Shown here: in pieces, positions 43,299 to 54,900 of the stretch | Layout: each line of letters begins with the position of its first letter | How positions within the stretch are numbered: position 1 is the first letter of the stretch | Assembly: GCA_023213395.1 (NCBI GenBank) | Contig: CM041465.1 | Coordinates: 224,385,741-224,449,740, forward strand | Direction of reading: 5' to 3' | Source: Cycas panzhihuaensis | Taxonomy: Eukaryota > Cycadophyta | Length of the DNA: 64,000 bases | Program-made: the position numbers and the translations under genes | The notes under the pieces: generated by a model | Seen by the model: the letters and a program-made list of their open reading frames with translations, nothing else | Database searches by the model: none | Told to the model about the DNA's origin: nothing

Positions 43299-43317
43299 AT
43301 CTCCCACTTGTTGAACA
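43281..43317 (-). promoter_or_regulatory. Inverted repeat straddling PPT and 3' LTR start (Copia-N)
   Basis: TGTTCAAC (43281-43288) and GTTGAACA (43310-43317) are perfect 8-bp complements. The 21-base loop holds the purine tract (minus strand AAGTGGGAGAT) and the LTR start TGTTAGATGT. The arms are unrelated in sequence to those of the other families. Confidence 0.65.
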
Positions 43318-43343
43318 TTTTACAAGAAAACCTGCATACACAA

Positions 43344-46300
43344 CTACTGAATGCCAAAATCACAAACACCCGTTGCAATTCTGCACCATTTAAATTTTTC
43401 TGTGCTAATAATCTTAGTCAATGAATCTGCAACATTCTCTTGTGTAGCAATCTTTTGCAAGTCCACCTTGTGATCTTGAACCATTTTCCTCACAAAATGG
43501 AACTGCTCATTAATATGCTTCGACTGAGCATGAAAAATGGGGTTCTTTGCTAGGTAGATTGCACTTTGACTATCACAATCTATCCTCACAGCATCTTGCT
43601 TAAAGCCAATATCTGTGCATAATCTCTGTAACCAAACCACTTCCTTGCATGCATGAGTAGCTGCCATATACTCTGCTTCTGTGCTAGAAAGTGCTACAAC
43701 GTATTGTCTTTTACTCATCCAGCTGACTGCGCCACCACAAAGGGTAAAAACATACTTGCTTGTAGATCTTTTGCTGTCAAGATCTCCAACCCAATCAGCA
43801 TCAACAAAACCTCTCAAGTTCACTATTCTACTCTCCATGGGATCTCCTTGATAGCAAATTCCGTAGTCTGATGTACCTCGCAGATACTTGAAAATCCTTT
43901 TCACAGCCACCCAATGCTCCCTACCTGGGTTTGACATATACCTGCTAACTACTCCCACTGCATGGGCAATGTCTGGTCAAGTGCAAACCATCGCATACAT
44001 CAGGCTACCAACAACACTAGCATAAGGGACAAATGCCATGTCTTCAACTTCTTGGTGAGTCTTTGGGCATTGTTTAGTTGATAATTTTAAACTAGTAGGA
44101 AGAGGAACATTGACTGGTTTACTATCTTGCAACCTGAGCCGTTGTAATATTATTTCAAAACAAAACTTGCAGCACCAAGGTCCTTCATCGCAAAGTGAGA
44201 TGCTAGTTGGTCTTTCACAAGTTGGTTCATTCCTTTATTGTAACCAACTAAAAGTATGTCATTAACATGTAAAACTAGAATAACAAAATGATCACCAACC
44301 TGCTTATAATAAACACCATGATTTGCTTTGCTACGCACAAATCCATCCACCAACATATGTGAATCAAACTTTTGATACCACATCCTTGGTGACTGTTTCA
44401 AGCCGTATAATGACTTCTTCAACCTGCACACCATATTCTCTCTTCCTGCAACTTCAAACCCTTCAAGCTACAACATATAAATTTCTTCTTCGAGGTCACC
44501 ATGAAGAAATGCAGTCTTCACATCCATTTGATCCACCTCAAGGTCATAGGCAGCTGCTACAACCAATAAAAATCTAATTGAAGCAACTTTTGCAATAGGT
44601 GAAAATACCTCATAAAATTCTATTCCCTTAACCTAGGAATAGCCTTTTACTACTAAGTAAGCTTTGTACCTTTTTACAATACCATCTACCCGAAACTTCT
44701 TCTTAAAGATCCATTTATTATCAATAGATTTTCTACCATTAGGTAGATCCACCAAATTCCATGTTATTTTTATCCAAGGCCATCATTTCTTCTTACGTGG
44801 CCTTCATCTAGAGTTGGTTCTCTTTCGATTCCAAAGCTTTATGAATAGTACCTAGATCATCATCTATAGTAAATAAAATAAAAGAGGAGAAACAGGAAGA
44901 TTTGGCTTAACCAAAGACGGTTTCTTACTAGACCACACTTCACAACCAAAAAAAACTCTAAGATGACCAAGAGATGGTTTCTTACTAGACCACACTTTTT
45001 TAGGTGTTTTGTATACTAAAGCAATTGTCGGTGATCTGTTTATCAGGTAGCTTGCAGTCATCACAGCCTCCGCCTAGAATTTCTTCTCTAATCCAGCAGC
45101 ACTGAGCATACTCCTCGATCTCTCCAGCAAGGTACTATTCATCCTTTCAGCAACTCCGTTATGCTGTGGCGTATAAGGAATTATCTTTTGCCTTGCTATC
45201 CCACGTTGCTTACAGAACAACTCAAATTCCTTTAAGCAAAACTCACCTCCATTATCAGTCCTCAGTACCTTGATCCGCCTGTCACTCTGATTCTCGACCA
45301 AGGCCTTGAATTCTTTGAATTTACTGAAGACTTTAGATTTCTGCTTGAGAAAGTATAGCCATGTCTTTCTCAAGAAATCATCTATGAATGAGACAAAGTA
45401 TTTGGACCCACCCAATGAGGGTACATCAACAAGTCTAAAAACATCACTGTGCACCAATTACAAAATACCCTTTGCTCTCTTCGAACTTGAAGCAAAACTA
45501 ACCCGATTTTGTTTGCCATACACACAATGCTCACAGAAATCAAAATCAAAGGAGCCATTAATTCCAGAGATGTCTTCTGCCATACCTTTGGAGAATAAAT
45601 AATGGAGGCCTTTCTCTTCAATATGGCCCAATCTCTGATGCCATAGCATAATTTTACTAGCAAGTGATATTTGAGTATCGCCTTCATTATTGCTACTTTC
45701 TGTAATAACTGGACTGCAACTTCCAGCAGACACTGTACTTGCATCAAGCTTGTATAGTGTTCCAAATCAAATCCCTCTTGCTAACACCAACGCTCCTCAA
45801 ACAATTCTACAACTGTCTTTATTGAACATCACTTCTATTCCTGCATCACCCAATTGACTGACAAACAACAGACTCATAGCCAAACTAGGAATATGACTCA
45901 TATCAGGGATAGTTTTAACCCTTCCATCCCCAAATTGAACCTTTACCCTTCCACGACCCACAATTTTATATGGGTAATGATCCCCAAGAAATACCTCACC
46001 TCAATCAATCCTTGTGTATTCACAAAACCAATCCCTATGGGGAGTAACATGAAGCGAAGCACCAGAGTCAATTAACCAAGACTCAACATTTGACAACTTA
46101 CCTAAGGTTGCCAAATAAACATCTCCATCAGCTTCATCGGAGGCTTTTGTTACTGTGGAAGAAGTAGCTTCAGGTGACTTTCCCTTGTCTACCTTGACTC
46201 GACATTGGCTCTTCATATGGCCAGCCTTCCCACATCTCCAGCATACCAGAGGTCCTCTACCTGGAGATTTGGATTTTCCTCTGGATTTTGGCCGTCTGTT

Positions 46301-46932
46301 CCTAGGTTTTTGTTGGTCGCGATTCAACGTTCAACCTCTCACTGCTAATACTTCTTTCGAATAATCCTCAGAAGATTTTCGCCTCGTCTCTTCTGATAGC
46401 AGAGTAGCAACAACATCATCAAATTTCAGGGTGGCAGTAGCCATGCTGCTAATCGTCATCGCAAGATATCCCAAGAATCAGGAAGCGAACATAATAGGGT
46501 AATACACTTGTCTTCTTCAAACATTGTTACTCCAACTAAAACAAAATGGCTCACCATGGTGTTAAATGCAATGAGATGATCTGCAACTGCATCTCCATCA
46601 CTCATCCTGAGTGAATACAACTTTTTTCGAAGAAATAGCTTATTAACCAGGGACTTTGTCTGATACAAAGCCTCTAACTTTCTCCACAAATCTTTGACCG
46701 TAGACTCTATGGCAACATTCAACAATACCATGTTTGAAAGGCATAACCTTATCGAACTGATTGCCTTTCGATCAAGCTTCTTCCAGTCTTCATCACCCAT
46801 AGTCACGGGATTTGTTCTTGCTACAACGATCCACTAATCCTTCTTTATGAGGATATCTTCCATCTTTAGCTTCCACATCTCAAAGTTCTGGCCATTGAAC
46901 TTTTCAATCTCCATCTTTGTAGTGCTTACCAT
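43344..46932 (-). pseudogene. Copia-N gag-pol
   Basis: Gag starts at ATG near 46932 (MEIEKFNGQNFEMWKLKMED) with an early TAG, then runs through 46806-46456 (LWRKLEALYQTKSLVNKLFL). A CCHC knuckle (CWRCGKAGHMKSQC) and a protease DSGASLHVTP motif lie at 46327-46001. Gag-pre-integrase is at 45733-45458 (LWHQRLGHIEEKGLHYLF). Integrase at 45457-44864 keeps RTDNGGEF and PQHNGVAERMNSTL. RT at about 44560-44150 has HVND in place of YVDD. RNase H at 43958-43344 is open for 204 codons (DADWVGDLDSKRSTSKYVFT, ALSSTEAEYMAATHACKE). This is a normal copia layout with several breaks. Confidence 0.92.
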
Positions 46933-47000
46933 GATCTTTGCACTCAAGTTCACTGCACAAGGCTTCCACTTACCAAATGGCTTCCTACAGAACTAAAACC

Positions 47001-47016
47001 CTTAGCTCTGAAACCA
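47001..47016 (-). promoter_or_regulatory. Primer-binding site of Copia-N
   Basis: The minus strand reads TGGTTTCAGAGCTAAG, an initiator tRNA-Met type site with one change, three bases from the LTR. Confidence 0.82.
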
Positions 47017-47019
47017 AAA

Positions 47020-47495
47020 TGAAGAGAAAAATATAACCGAGAAGCAATGTGATAACAGAACTCTAAACCATGCAAAGAACAAATAACATAAACAAATCAA
47101 GCACTCAACAAAGAACACTAGGAGATTTAGGTCTAAGCATAGACCTTTTATTAATTTGAGCAACAACTAAAGAATTACAGAGATGAATGAACCCCAACTC
47201 TTCTCCTCGACTCATCCATGATCACACCATCATATGTTACATGCGCCGTTACATAAGAATATATAGACATAACATTACAAGATACCGCCTTGCGGTTTTA
47301 CAATACAATGGGCATAAACCATGGGCCGACAAAAGACCCCCATAAGACACACAAAAATTTTCTCAGGGGCTCCCACCCCCAAACCTCTGCCTGGGGGGTC
47401 GAGGACCTTACAACGGGCCCCTGGACCCCATAAAGGGGCTCGGGTGTAACACCTATACCCATGTAACACTTGCAAAGTGTTTAACACATGTAACA
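47020..47495 (-). repeat. 5' LTR of Copia-N
   Basis: The plus strand reads TGAAGAGAAAAATATAACCG .. ACACATGTAACA, 476 bp, matching 42799-43298. Confidence 0.9.
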
Positions 47496-47696
47496 GTAGT
47501 AAGATAGATTAAGCTTCCAACCAACTGTCTGTATATAGTTGCATTAACAGGTTGTCCTTCTGGTTCAAGATCCAACACACAACTAGTTTCCATGGGAGTG
47601 AGAACACTATTGCAATTTTCCATGTTGAACTTTTCTAGCATATTTTTGATATATTTTGATTGAGACAAGACAACAGAGTTGTTGTGTTGTGCAACC
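47496..47696 (-). pseudogene. Copia-M RT C-terminal fragment
   Basis: The minus strand encodes AQHNNSVVLSQSKYIKNMLE, then KFNMENCNSVLTPME and RQLVGSLIYLTT, standard copia blocks. It is bounded by Copia-N on one side and by the solo LTR on the other. Confidence 0.9.
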
Positions 47697-48105
47697 TGTT
47701 GGAAGATAATGTTTAATGTCAATGTGTCCTAATGTATTTAGGTGTGTCATTTGTAGAAGTCAATATTATAATAATGCACACGTGCAAGTAAGTGGTCATT
47801 AGGTTATTGGTCAATAAATAAGGGTTATGTGGTTGGTTGTGTAAGAGGTCATTTATACCACATGTAACACATGTTGTCCTGCTCTCTCTCACTTGTGATG
47901 TATAAATAAGTGGTTGAGGTAGAGTAGATCATATGGAGTCAAGATGGAGTCTATTATGATATTATTGTGGTTGTGGAAACATTGTGATGTACTCTCTTTC
48001 ATTTTGAGTTAATGATATCATATTATGTTCATGATGTTTGCTATATTGATCTTGAATGTTGAATGATCTCTTTGAATATTTTAATATTCAAGATCAATAT
48101 AGTAA
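47697..48105 (+). repeat. Solo LTR related to element F
   Basis: It starts TGTTGGAAGATAATGTTTAATG like the F LTRs and shares GATGTATAAATAAGTGG..GAGGTAGAGTAG and the GTTGAATGATCTC end region. It interrupts Copia-M between codons of LGIEV and AQHNN, with CAACC on the left and GAACC on the right as a probable target repeat. The end is altered by a 17-bp inverted repeat (48041-48057 and 48086-48102). Confidence 0.8.
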
Positions 48106-48413
48106 GAACCTCTATTCCCAGATAATAATGCAACATTCCAAGATCTATCATTTTGAAAACTCTTTCCAATTGCTTTTTGATGAGCGCAATTGAATTTATG
48201 TCACTCCCTGTGATCAACATATCATCTACATACACTACTATAATGGAGATTAATCATTGATTGAACTTTACATATAAACTGTAGTCTGATTCACATCTGT
48301 GAAAATCATTTTGAATAAGATATTTGTCTAGTTTAGCATACTAGGCCTTTGGTGCTTGCTTGAGTCCGTATAAAGCCTTCTTCATTTTGTAGACTAGTTT
48401 CTCTTGCCCGGAT
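48106..48413 (-). pseudogene. Copia-M RT catalytic fragment
   Basis: The minus strand reads GQEKLVYKMKKALYGLKQA (48413-48340) and VVYVDDMLITGSDINSIALI with an intact YVDD box (about 48235). It ends with MIDLGMLHYYLGIEV at 48106. Confidence 0.9.
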
Positions 48414-48494
48414 TGTTAAACCTTATGTTTAAATGTTAAGTTAATGTACTTTTATTTTTCATGTAATATATGCACTTTTTACTTTAGGGGTGAC

Positions 48495-48666
48495 TTATCA
48501 CTTAAGTGATAAAGTGCACACCCACATTCTTTCTAGTGACACAACGTTGTCACTAAAGGGTCAAATGGACCCTCATGCACTTTTGCTCACATGAGAGCCC
48601 AAAAGGACACATGTCCAACATGCAAGGCATGTATCTTGGATGTTTGACACTTGTCAAACATCCAAG
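48495..48666 (+). promoter_or_regulatory. Palindrome cluster in the Copia-B U3 region
   Basis: Five inverted repeats follow one another: TTATCACTTAAGTGATAA (48495-48512, perfect), AGTGACA/TGTCACT (48535-48554), GGACACATGTCC (48605-48616), ACATGC/GCATGT (48618-48632) and CTTGGATGTTTGACA with its 15-bp complement and a 2-base centre (48635-48666). All are unchanged in the 3' LTR. They lie just upstream of the TATA box, so binding sites or RNA hairpins are possible. Confidence 0.8.
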
Positions 48667-48689
48667 GCCTTAGGTCTCTCATTTCACTC

Positions 48690-48696
48690 TATATAA
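48690..48696 (+). promoter_or_regulatory. Probable TATA box of the Copia-B LTR
   Basis: TATATAA lies about 240 bp before the end of the LTR. It is enclosed by facing AGGTCT and AGACCT arms (48671-48706). The 3' LTR repeats it. Confidence 0.65.
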
Positions 48697-48939
48697 TGAG
48701 ACCTCTCCTCATTGTCTCACACAAGAGTTGGAGTTGCATTGTTATGCTATTAGTTTGCTAATCAAACTGTTTCTTCTTGGGAGGTTGGACCAATTCCAAC
48801 TCCACATATTGGGTATCATTTTTCTCTTGCTCCTATTTCTCTTTGTGTGCTTTATGGTTCATGCTTTCATGCATTTGTAGTATTCTGCTTGTACTTATGA
48901 TCTTGGGACTAATGTGGCCCAATGCCCTTTTTTCACATT

Positions 48940-48952
48940 TGGTATCAGAGCT
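48940..48952 (+). promoter_or_regulatory. Primer-binding site of Copia-B
   Basis: TGGTATCAGAGCT follows the LTR after two bases, an initiator tRNA-Met type site. Confidence 0.92.
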
Positions 48953-50731
48953 CTAAGGTCTCTGAACTTAGCTTGTTTAAGCATCATAGTTTTTATCTCT
49001 GTCATTTGTTTTTGGAAATCTGTACACCAACTCAGCAAGTTGTCCCAGCTCAACTCAGCATTGAGGAAATCAGTCTTGACTCCATTTCGGTGAGCCTTGC
49101 CAAGTCGGAGCTCCGCCATCTCAAGAGAAAGTGCCACATCACCTCGATGCATCTTGTTGTCCTCACTGCTGTCCTTTGCTCATTTAAGAGCCCGACCTGC
49201 CTTCTCAACAAAGCAGTCTTTGAGTCGGCACCACCACCGCCAACTCGGCACTTCATCGCTACCAAGAAGCTCTGTCCCACTCAATTTGTCTTGAGTCGGC
49301 CTGACAAGAAGCCAGCTCGGCCGCCACACACATTCAAAGTGCCAAATCAACACGGTCTTGCCAACTCGGCCTCTAGCTGCCGACGATCCGGCCCAATTTC
49401 GGCTCACACATATTGGTCCTAGTCAAGATTCATTACATCGCCAACTCAAGAAGATTCCAGCACATTTATTACCAACTCATTTGTCAGCGCCAACTCATTT
49501 CGGCTCTTCGCCAACTCATTTGTCATTCTTTGATCGGCCTTTTCGACTCATTTCAAGCACACTCAAGCACCAACTCTTCAAGCCACCAGCTCGAGCGCCA
49601 ACTCGGCATTCAGCGATCGGCCATCGCCAACTTTCAATCACATTTGCAAGCTGCCAATTTCACCAAGATTGAAGAATGCTCATGTGAATCACTTTTTTTA
49701 AGGTTTTAAGAGATTTTTTTTTAAATTTCTCAAGGGGGGGAATTTTAAAAGACTTTAAGTCTTTATAGCTGGGCCTACTTAAAATTTCTTTTTACAAACA
49801 TTGGCAGTCTTGATTCTCAAAAGTACTTTTGTACTTACTGTTTTAAGCTCTTTTAGCACACTTTCATGCTATTAAAGCATCATTGAGCTTAATTAATGTA
49901 ATCAAAAGGCATATCTACATTGTAAAGGTGAAGGAAATTACCACCTAACTTCAGTTTTTTGGCACCTTGCATGGTGACCTTGGCCTTCTTAAGTTCAAAA
50001 AGGGAAAGTTCATTGTGAAACTTAATAAAATCACAATTTTCTTGTTGGATTGTTGAGACATTTTAAGTCTCAACAGCTGTTGTGTGGAGTTTGTGTTGGA
50101 CTTTGGAGCATTTCTTGAGTACACTTTTTGTGACTTCATCACTTCATCAGATTTTGAAGGCTAAAAGGAACCCTCTTTTGCTGTCATCAAAGGTTCCTTA
50201 CATCATTTTCTTTTAAGTACTCAAAGTACTTTATCATTGTACTCAAGCATACATAGCACCTCACTTGGATCATAAAGCACTTGAAATCTGTTTTGTGCTC
50301 ATTCTTTGTAAGCCAATTAACTTGTTTAAAAGTGAATTTAAAATCTGTTGGAGAGGCTCGAAAAAGGTTCAAACCTTGCCTCTAAATTAACCTTAAGCTT
50401 GGTGCATTCCCTAAGGGACCAACCGACCGTACGGTCAGTGCATGACAATTAAGGTTGCTTGAGGGAAAGGAGGTTCGAAAAGGGTGTTATTGGGGTTGTG
50501 AATCCTGTGGAAAGCATGGTACGTCCATGCGGATCAACCTACACCGCCTTGTCCTAGATTTAACTTGGTCCAACTCAATAGCCAGAGTCCTCCACCTCTC
50601 TTCACCCCATCGGTTGTTGGATCTTCTTGTAAGATCAGGACTGGTGGTGTTGTTTGAGGGTGGGTCTTAAGCGACGAAGCTTTGAAGTCTCCAAGTTATC
50701 TGCTAGCTTCAAGTGTTAATCAAGTGGAAAG
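48953..50731 (+). other. Long leader of Copia-B with CCAACTCGGC-type repeats
   Basis: The 1.8-kb leader is long for a copia element. From about 49030 to 49640 it is GC-richer and repeats CAACTCGGC, CCAACTCATTT and close variants at least ten times. ORFs are open on both strands there (166 codons at 48922-49422 +, 76-85 codons on -), none with a recognised family. The tail near 50472-50530 matches the leader of Copia-L at 60710-60770. Confidence 0.6.
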
Positions 50732-51640
50732 ATGGCTGCCATACATATGCTTAATGCATGTACCATAAGGCTAACGGAGCAATCAAATTATCAAGAATGG
50801 AAAAGAATCACAAAGAATCTCTTGATAATGAATGAGTTACGGGATATGTTTGGAAGAATCCCCAATCCTACACTTGTGGTTAATAATAATCAACTGCCGG
50901 TGGATGTTCAACTTGTTGCTGCATGGGAGGCCAAAGACGAAATTGCTTTGGCATTCATTCGTATCGTTGTGGACATAAATGTAGACCAAAATATTTCTTA
51001 CGCACAATCTTCTAAAGAAGCATGGGACACATTGTCCTCTTTGTATGAAAGGCGAGATGAAGCTCGCATTTTGATGATAAAAGCAAAATTGTACTCCATC
51101 AAATTTGTAAAGCCGATGTCGGCATTCTTGTCCTCCATTAAGGAGGTTTGTAATGAATTAACTACTTTAGGTAGTTCAGCCACAAGAGATGAAATCATAG
51201 CCTCCATCACAAAAGCATTACCAAAGGACTACAACGGCTTTATATCATCAACTACACGAGATGGTTCACTAAGGGGGATGACATTCAATCAACTTGAAAG
51301 CTTATTGCTTCAAGAAGAACAAATTTATGCTAAGGATAATGAAGAACCATCTACAACAAGTGCTTTCACAAAGAAAGGCATATCAAAATCCAAAACTGCA
51401 TTCACAAAGCAGTTTGGAAATATGAACATTGGATCTTCCAAGTCCAATGTCGTATGCCATTATTGTGGCAGACTTGGCCACATTGCACTGAAAGTGCGAG
51501 AAAAAGCAAGCGGATCTTCGCAGACAAGGCGGCAGCCACGTGGTCAAAGACACCAAGGCCACGACATCAGTTTCAACAAAGGTTCCAACAGTCAGATTAG
51601 CAGCAGAATCCCCCTCGACCAAATCGAGGTGCCTATCGAG
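50732..51640 (+). pseudogene. Copia-B gag
   Basis: ATG at 50732 opens a frame of 351 codons (to 51787), of which the first 270 or so are gag. It has IRLTEQSNYQEWKRITKNLL near residue 12 and EAWDTLSSLYERRDEARIL near 110. MTFNQLESLLLQEEQIYAK follows near 190. The knuckle CHYCGRLGHIALKV has Val where the last Cys belongs. A frameshift after the knuckle, before the Gly-rich run at 51654, takes the reading out of the pol frame. It is homologous to the gag at 61029-61960. Confidence 0.9.
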
Positions 51641-53160
51641 GAGGTCCAAGAGGAGGGGGGGGTCAAAGAGGTGGCTACCAACGCCATTCTAATCAGTTTG
51701 CCAATGGAGACAAACTACTTTGTGCATACCAATCATGCAACATCGACAACACTTGGATTGTCGATTCAGGAGCTTCTCGACATATGACAGGGAGTGAAGA
51801 ACTCTTATGCAACATCAAGGAAGGTAAAGGTCAATCAGTGACCTTTGGAAATGCGTAATCGCTTGAGATTTCGTGAATAGGCACCATAGCTCCTTTTCAT
51901 TCTCCTCAAAATCCTTCCTCATCATTTCCCAACAAAGGATGCCTACTTCATTCCTTCTATGGAGAAGAACTTGCTATCTGTAGCCGATTGAACAAACAAC
52001 ACATGAGCGCACTATTTAAAAATGGGAAATGTATCATTTGTGACAAAGATGATAAGATCGTAGCTGTAGCCTGCGAGGATCAAGGTCTTTACAAGTTGGA
52101 TGCCAATAATATTTCTCCTGATTCTGCTTACTCTGGTACCACATCTTTGTCAAAAATTCAGTTATGGCATCAACGTTTAGGACATTTAAGCCTAGACAAT
52201 CTGAAGCAGATGATAAACAAAAGCATGGTGTATGGGCTTCCAAAGATGTATGGTTCAAAATGTCTTTGCGAAGCTTGCATAATGGGGACACAACATCGGC
52301 TGCCTTTTCCTAAAGGCAAAGCATGGCGTGCATCTTATCCTTTGCAATTAGTTCACTCAGACTTGTGTGGACTCATGTCCACCCACTCCTTTGGAGGAGC
52401 AGTGTACTACATATCTTTTATTGATGACTTCTCTCACAAAGTCTGGGTCTACTTCCTAAAGCAAAAATCAGAAGCCTTCTCCAAGTTCAAAGAGTTCAAG
52501 GCGGAAGTAGAAAATGAATCGCTACTCAATTGGCACATTAAGGTCGATAATGGAGGTGAATTCACCTCAAATGAATTCAACCAATTTTGCAAGGATAATG
52601 GAATTGAGACAACTCACGACTCCTCATACTCCTCGGAAATGGAGTCTCCGAGAGGATGAATAGAACTTTGGCTAATAAAGCCAAAACGATGATGCATGCA
52701 AAAGGGCTTCCAAGAGCTTCTTTGGGCGAAGCATTTCATACATTGCCTATGTGGCCAATCGAAGTCCTACAATAGCGATCAGATATCACATCCGAGGAGG
52801 CATGGTCCGGAAAGAAGCCAACTATCGACCATTTGAGGACATTCGGATGTCTGCGTATATGCACATACCGGATCAACAAAGAACAAAGTTGGACAAACAT
52901 AGCCTCAAATGCATCTTTGTAGGATATGCAATCCATAGCAAAGCCTACAAGTTATATGATCCTATAGGGAAGAAAATGCATCTCTCAAGAGATGTAATCT
53001 TTGTTGAGGATGATCAAAAAGAGTTGGATATGGCATCAATCCAACCCCCCATTGACAAAGGGAAAAGATTGTTGAGGACTTCCTTCCCCCAATCTTACAC
53101 ACCATGTTCTTCATCGCACCTTCGTACCATCTACTTCATCTTCATCTGCTCCACTTGAAC
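51641..53160 (+). pseudogene. Copia-B protease and integrase
   Basis: The protease site WIVDSGASRHMTG is at about 51750-51790 and a stop follows at 51857. Gag-pre-integrase and integrase at 51988-52659 include LWHQRLGHLSLDNLKQM, the CX2C remnant CLCEACIMG, LVHSDLCGLM, YYISFIDDFSHKVWVYFLKQ and KVDNGGEF. A frame change near 52645 leads to the RMNRTLANKAK segment with the catalytic Glu region, and another near 52830 to the C-terminus (KCIFVGYAIHSKAYKLYDP, MHLSRDVIFVEDD). Confidence 0.9.
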
Positions 53161-54872
53161 CTTCCACTTCATCTTACGCTACTCCTACACTTAGACCGTA
53201 AGATATTGAGGTTCATGCCACATCATTTCGAAGTTACCTAAGTGGTACACTCAAGCGATGCAGGATGGTCATATCATTGAAGGAAACGTCCATCAAAGTA
53301 TCGACAAGAAACAAACTTTGCATTTATGGTCAAGTGCTTTCTATTGATGAGCCTACTACCTTTGCAGAGGCTTCACAAAGTGATAGTTGGAAAGCTGCCA
53401 TGGATGAGGAGATTCAATCCATTCACAAGAATGGTACTTGGGACTTGGTCGAATTGCCTCCACACAAACAGTAATCGATTGTAAATGGGTCTACAAGACC
53501 AAATTCCATTCTGATGGGACACTCAAGCGACATAAAGCAAGACTTGTAGCAAAGGGGTTTAAACAAAAAGAAGGAATTGATTACGAGGAGACCTTTGCAC
53601 CTGTAGCAAACATGAACACCATCAGACTTCTCTTGGCCTTAGCTGCACAATGCAAATGGGCCGTATATCAGATGGACGTGAAGAGCGCCTTCCTCAATGA
53701 CGATCTTCAAGAGGAGGTATACTTGGAGCAACCTCCTGGTTATAAGGAACAAGGCAAGGAGCATTTGGTATGTTGCCTCAAGAAGGCTTTGTATGGCTTG
53801 AAACAAGCTCCTAGGGCATGGTACGCAAAAATCGATGAATACTTTTTGAGACATGGGTTTCATCGATCCACATCTGATCCAAACTTGTACATCAAACATG
53901 AACATCACCATGTCATTTATATTGCCTTGTATGTAGATGACTTAGTGATCACGGGTGATGACACTAAGCTCATCAATGTTCTCCGGGATGATTTGAAGAG
54001 AAGTTTTGAGATGACTGATCTTGGACTTCTCCATTATTTTCTAGGCTTTGAGGTATGGCGTGACGAGCTATATCTTCATTTCCCAAGCAAAATATTCTTG
54101 GGACATCTTGCAGATTCAGATGCATGATCGCAAGACAGCGCCTACACCCATGGAGAACGGCACCAAGCTTTCTCTTAATGAGGAAGTGAACCAAAGATAT
54201 TCCACTCTCTATCGACGGTTGATTGGTAGCTTGATATATCTCACCAACACTCGTCCAGACATTTCATTTGCAGTTGGGATTTGCTCTCGCTTCATGTCTC
54301 AACCCAATCAAGCATTGGCAAGCGACAAAGCATACTCAAGTATATCAAAGGAACATTGCAGCTTGGACTTGAGTATGTACATAAGGAAAACTTCACTTTG
54401 GAGGGGTTCTCTGATTTGATTGGGCAGGATGCCAGGATAGCAGGAAATCTACCTCGGGTTACTGTTTTACCCTTGGTTCAAGAAATTTGTTTCATGGAGT
54501 TGCAAGAAGCAACCAAATGTTACCTTGTCCTCCAAGGCGAATACAAAGCTGCGATCAGACTTGTGAGGCTATCTGGCTCGACGGATTCTTAGTGAGCTTG
54601 GATTTCAAACAGCAAAGAACCGACCTTCATTGTGACAATCGAGTGTCCTCAAGCTAACTAAGAATCCTGCTTTCCACGCATACGGACCAAGCATATTGAA
54701 GTTCACCACCATTTCATCAAGGAGCATGTACACAGTGGTGAGATCACACTTCAATATCGACCAACTGAACAACAGATGGCAGATATCTTTACCAAGCCAC
54801 TTGGTAGAGACAAATTTGTAAAATTTAGAGATGGTCTTGGTGTCCGACTTAACATTATAAGCGATGAAGGGG
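53161..54872 (+). pseudogene. Copia-B reverse transcriptase and RNase H
   Basis: RT starts near 53340 (EPTTFAEASQSDSWKAAMDE) and changes frame near 53460. It is then open to 54127 (CKWVYKTKFHSDGTLKRHKA, YGLKQAPRAWYAKIDEYFLR) with an intact YVDDLVITGDD box at about 53930. Frame changes near 54070 and 54315 lead into LIGSLIYLTNTRPDISFAVG and the RNase H domain (ILKYIKGTLQLGLEYVHKEN). The RNase H tail runs to about 54860 (HHHFIKEHVHSGE-like, ADIFTKPLGRDKF). The domains are complete, but the frame is not. Confidence 0.9.
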
Positions 54873-54900
54873 TGTTAAACCTTATGTTTAAATGTTAAGT
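54847..54900 (+). promoter_or_regulatory. Inverted repeat straddling PPT and 3' LTR start (Copia-B)
   Basis: ACTTAACATT (54847-54856) pairs with AATGTTAAGT (54891-54900), and the next five bases ATAAG pair with CTTAT (54881-54885). The result is a 15-bp stem with a 5-base bulge. The 19-base loop CGATGAAGGGGTGTTAAAC holds the purine tract and the LTR start. Confidence 0.75.

Larger units (their letters stand above)
42799..47495 (-). mobile_element. Copia-N: complete but inactive Ty1/copia element
   Basis: Minus-strand LTRs are 47495-47020 (5') and 43298-42799 (3'). The flanks GCAGT and GTAGT are a 5-bp target duplication with one change. A primer-binding site, gag, knuckle, protease, integrase, RT and RNase H follow in normal order over 4.7 kb. 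Stops and changed catalytic residues make it inactive. It is inserted in Copia-M. Confidence 0.92.
48414..48937 (+). repeat. 5' LTR of Copia-B
   Basis: TGTTAAACCTTATGTTTAAATG .. TTTTTTCACA has been shortened here to its ends. It carries a cluster of palindromes (48495-48666) and a TATA box at 48690-48696. Confidence 0.96.

Noticed and set aside
49050-49407. Minus-strand ORFs of 75-85 codons in the Copia-B leader
   Set aside because: They overlap each other and a plus-strand ORF in a GC-rich repeat region where stops are rare. No family signature is visible.
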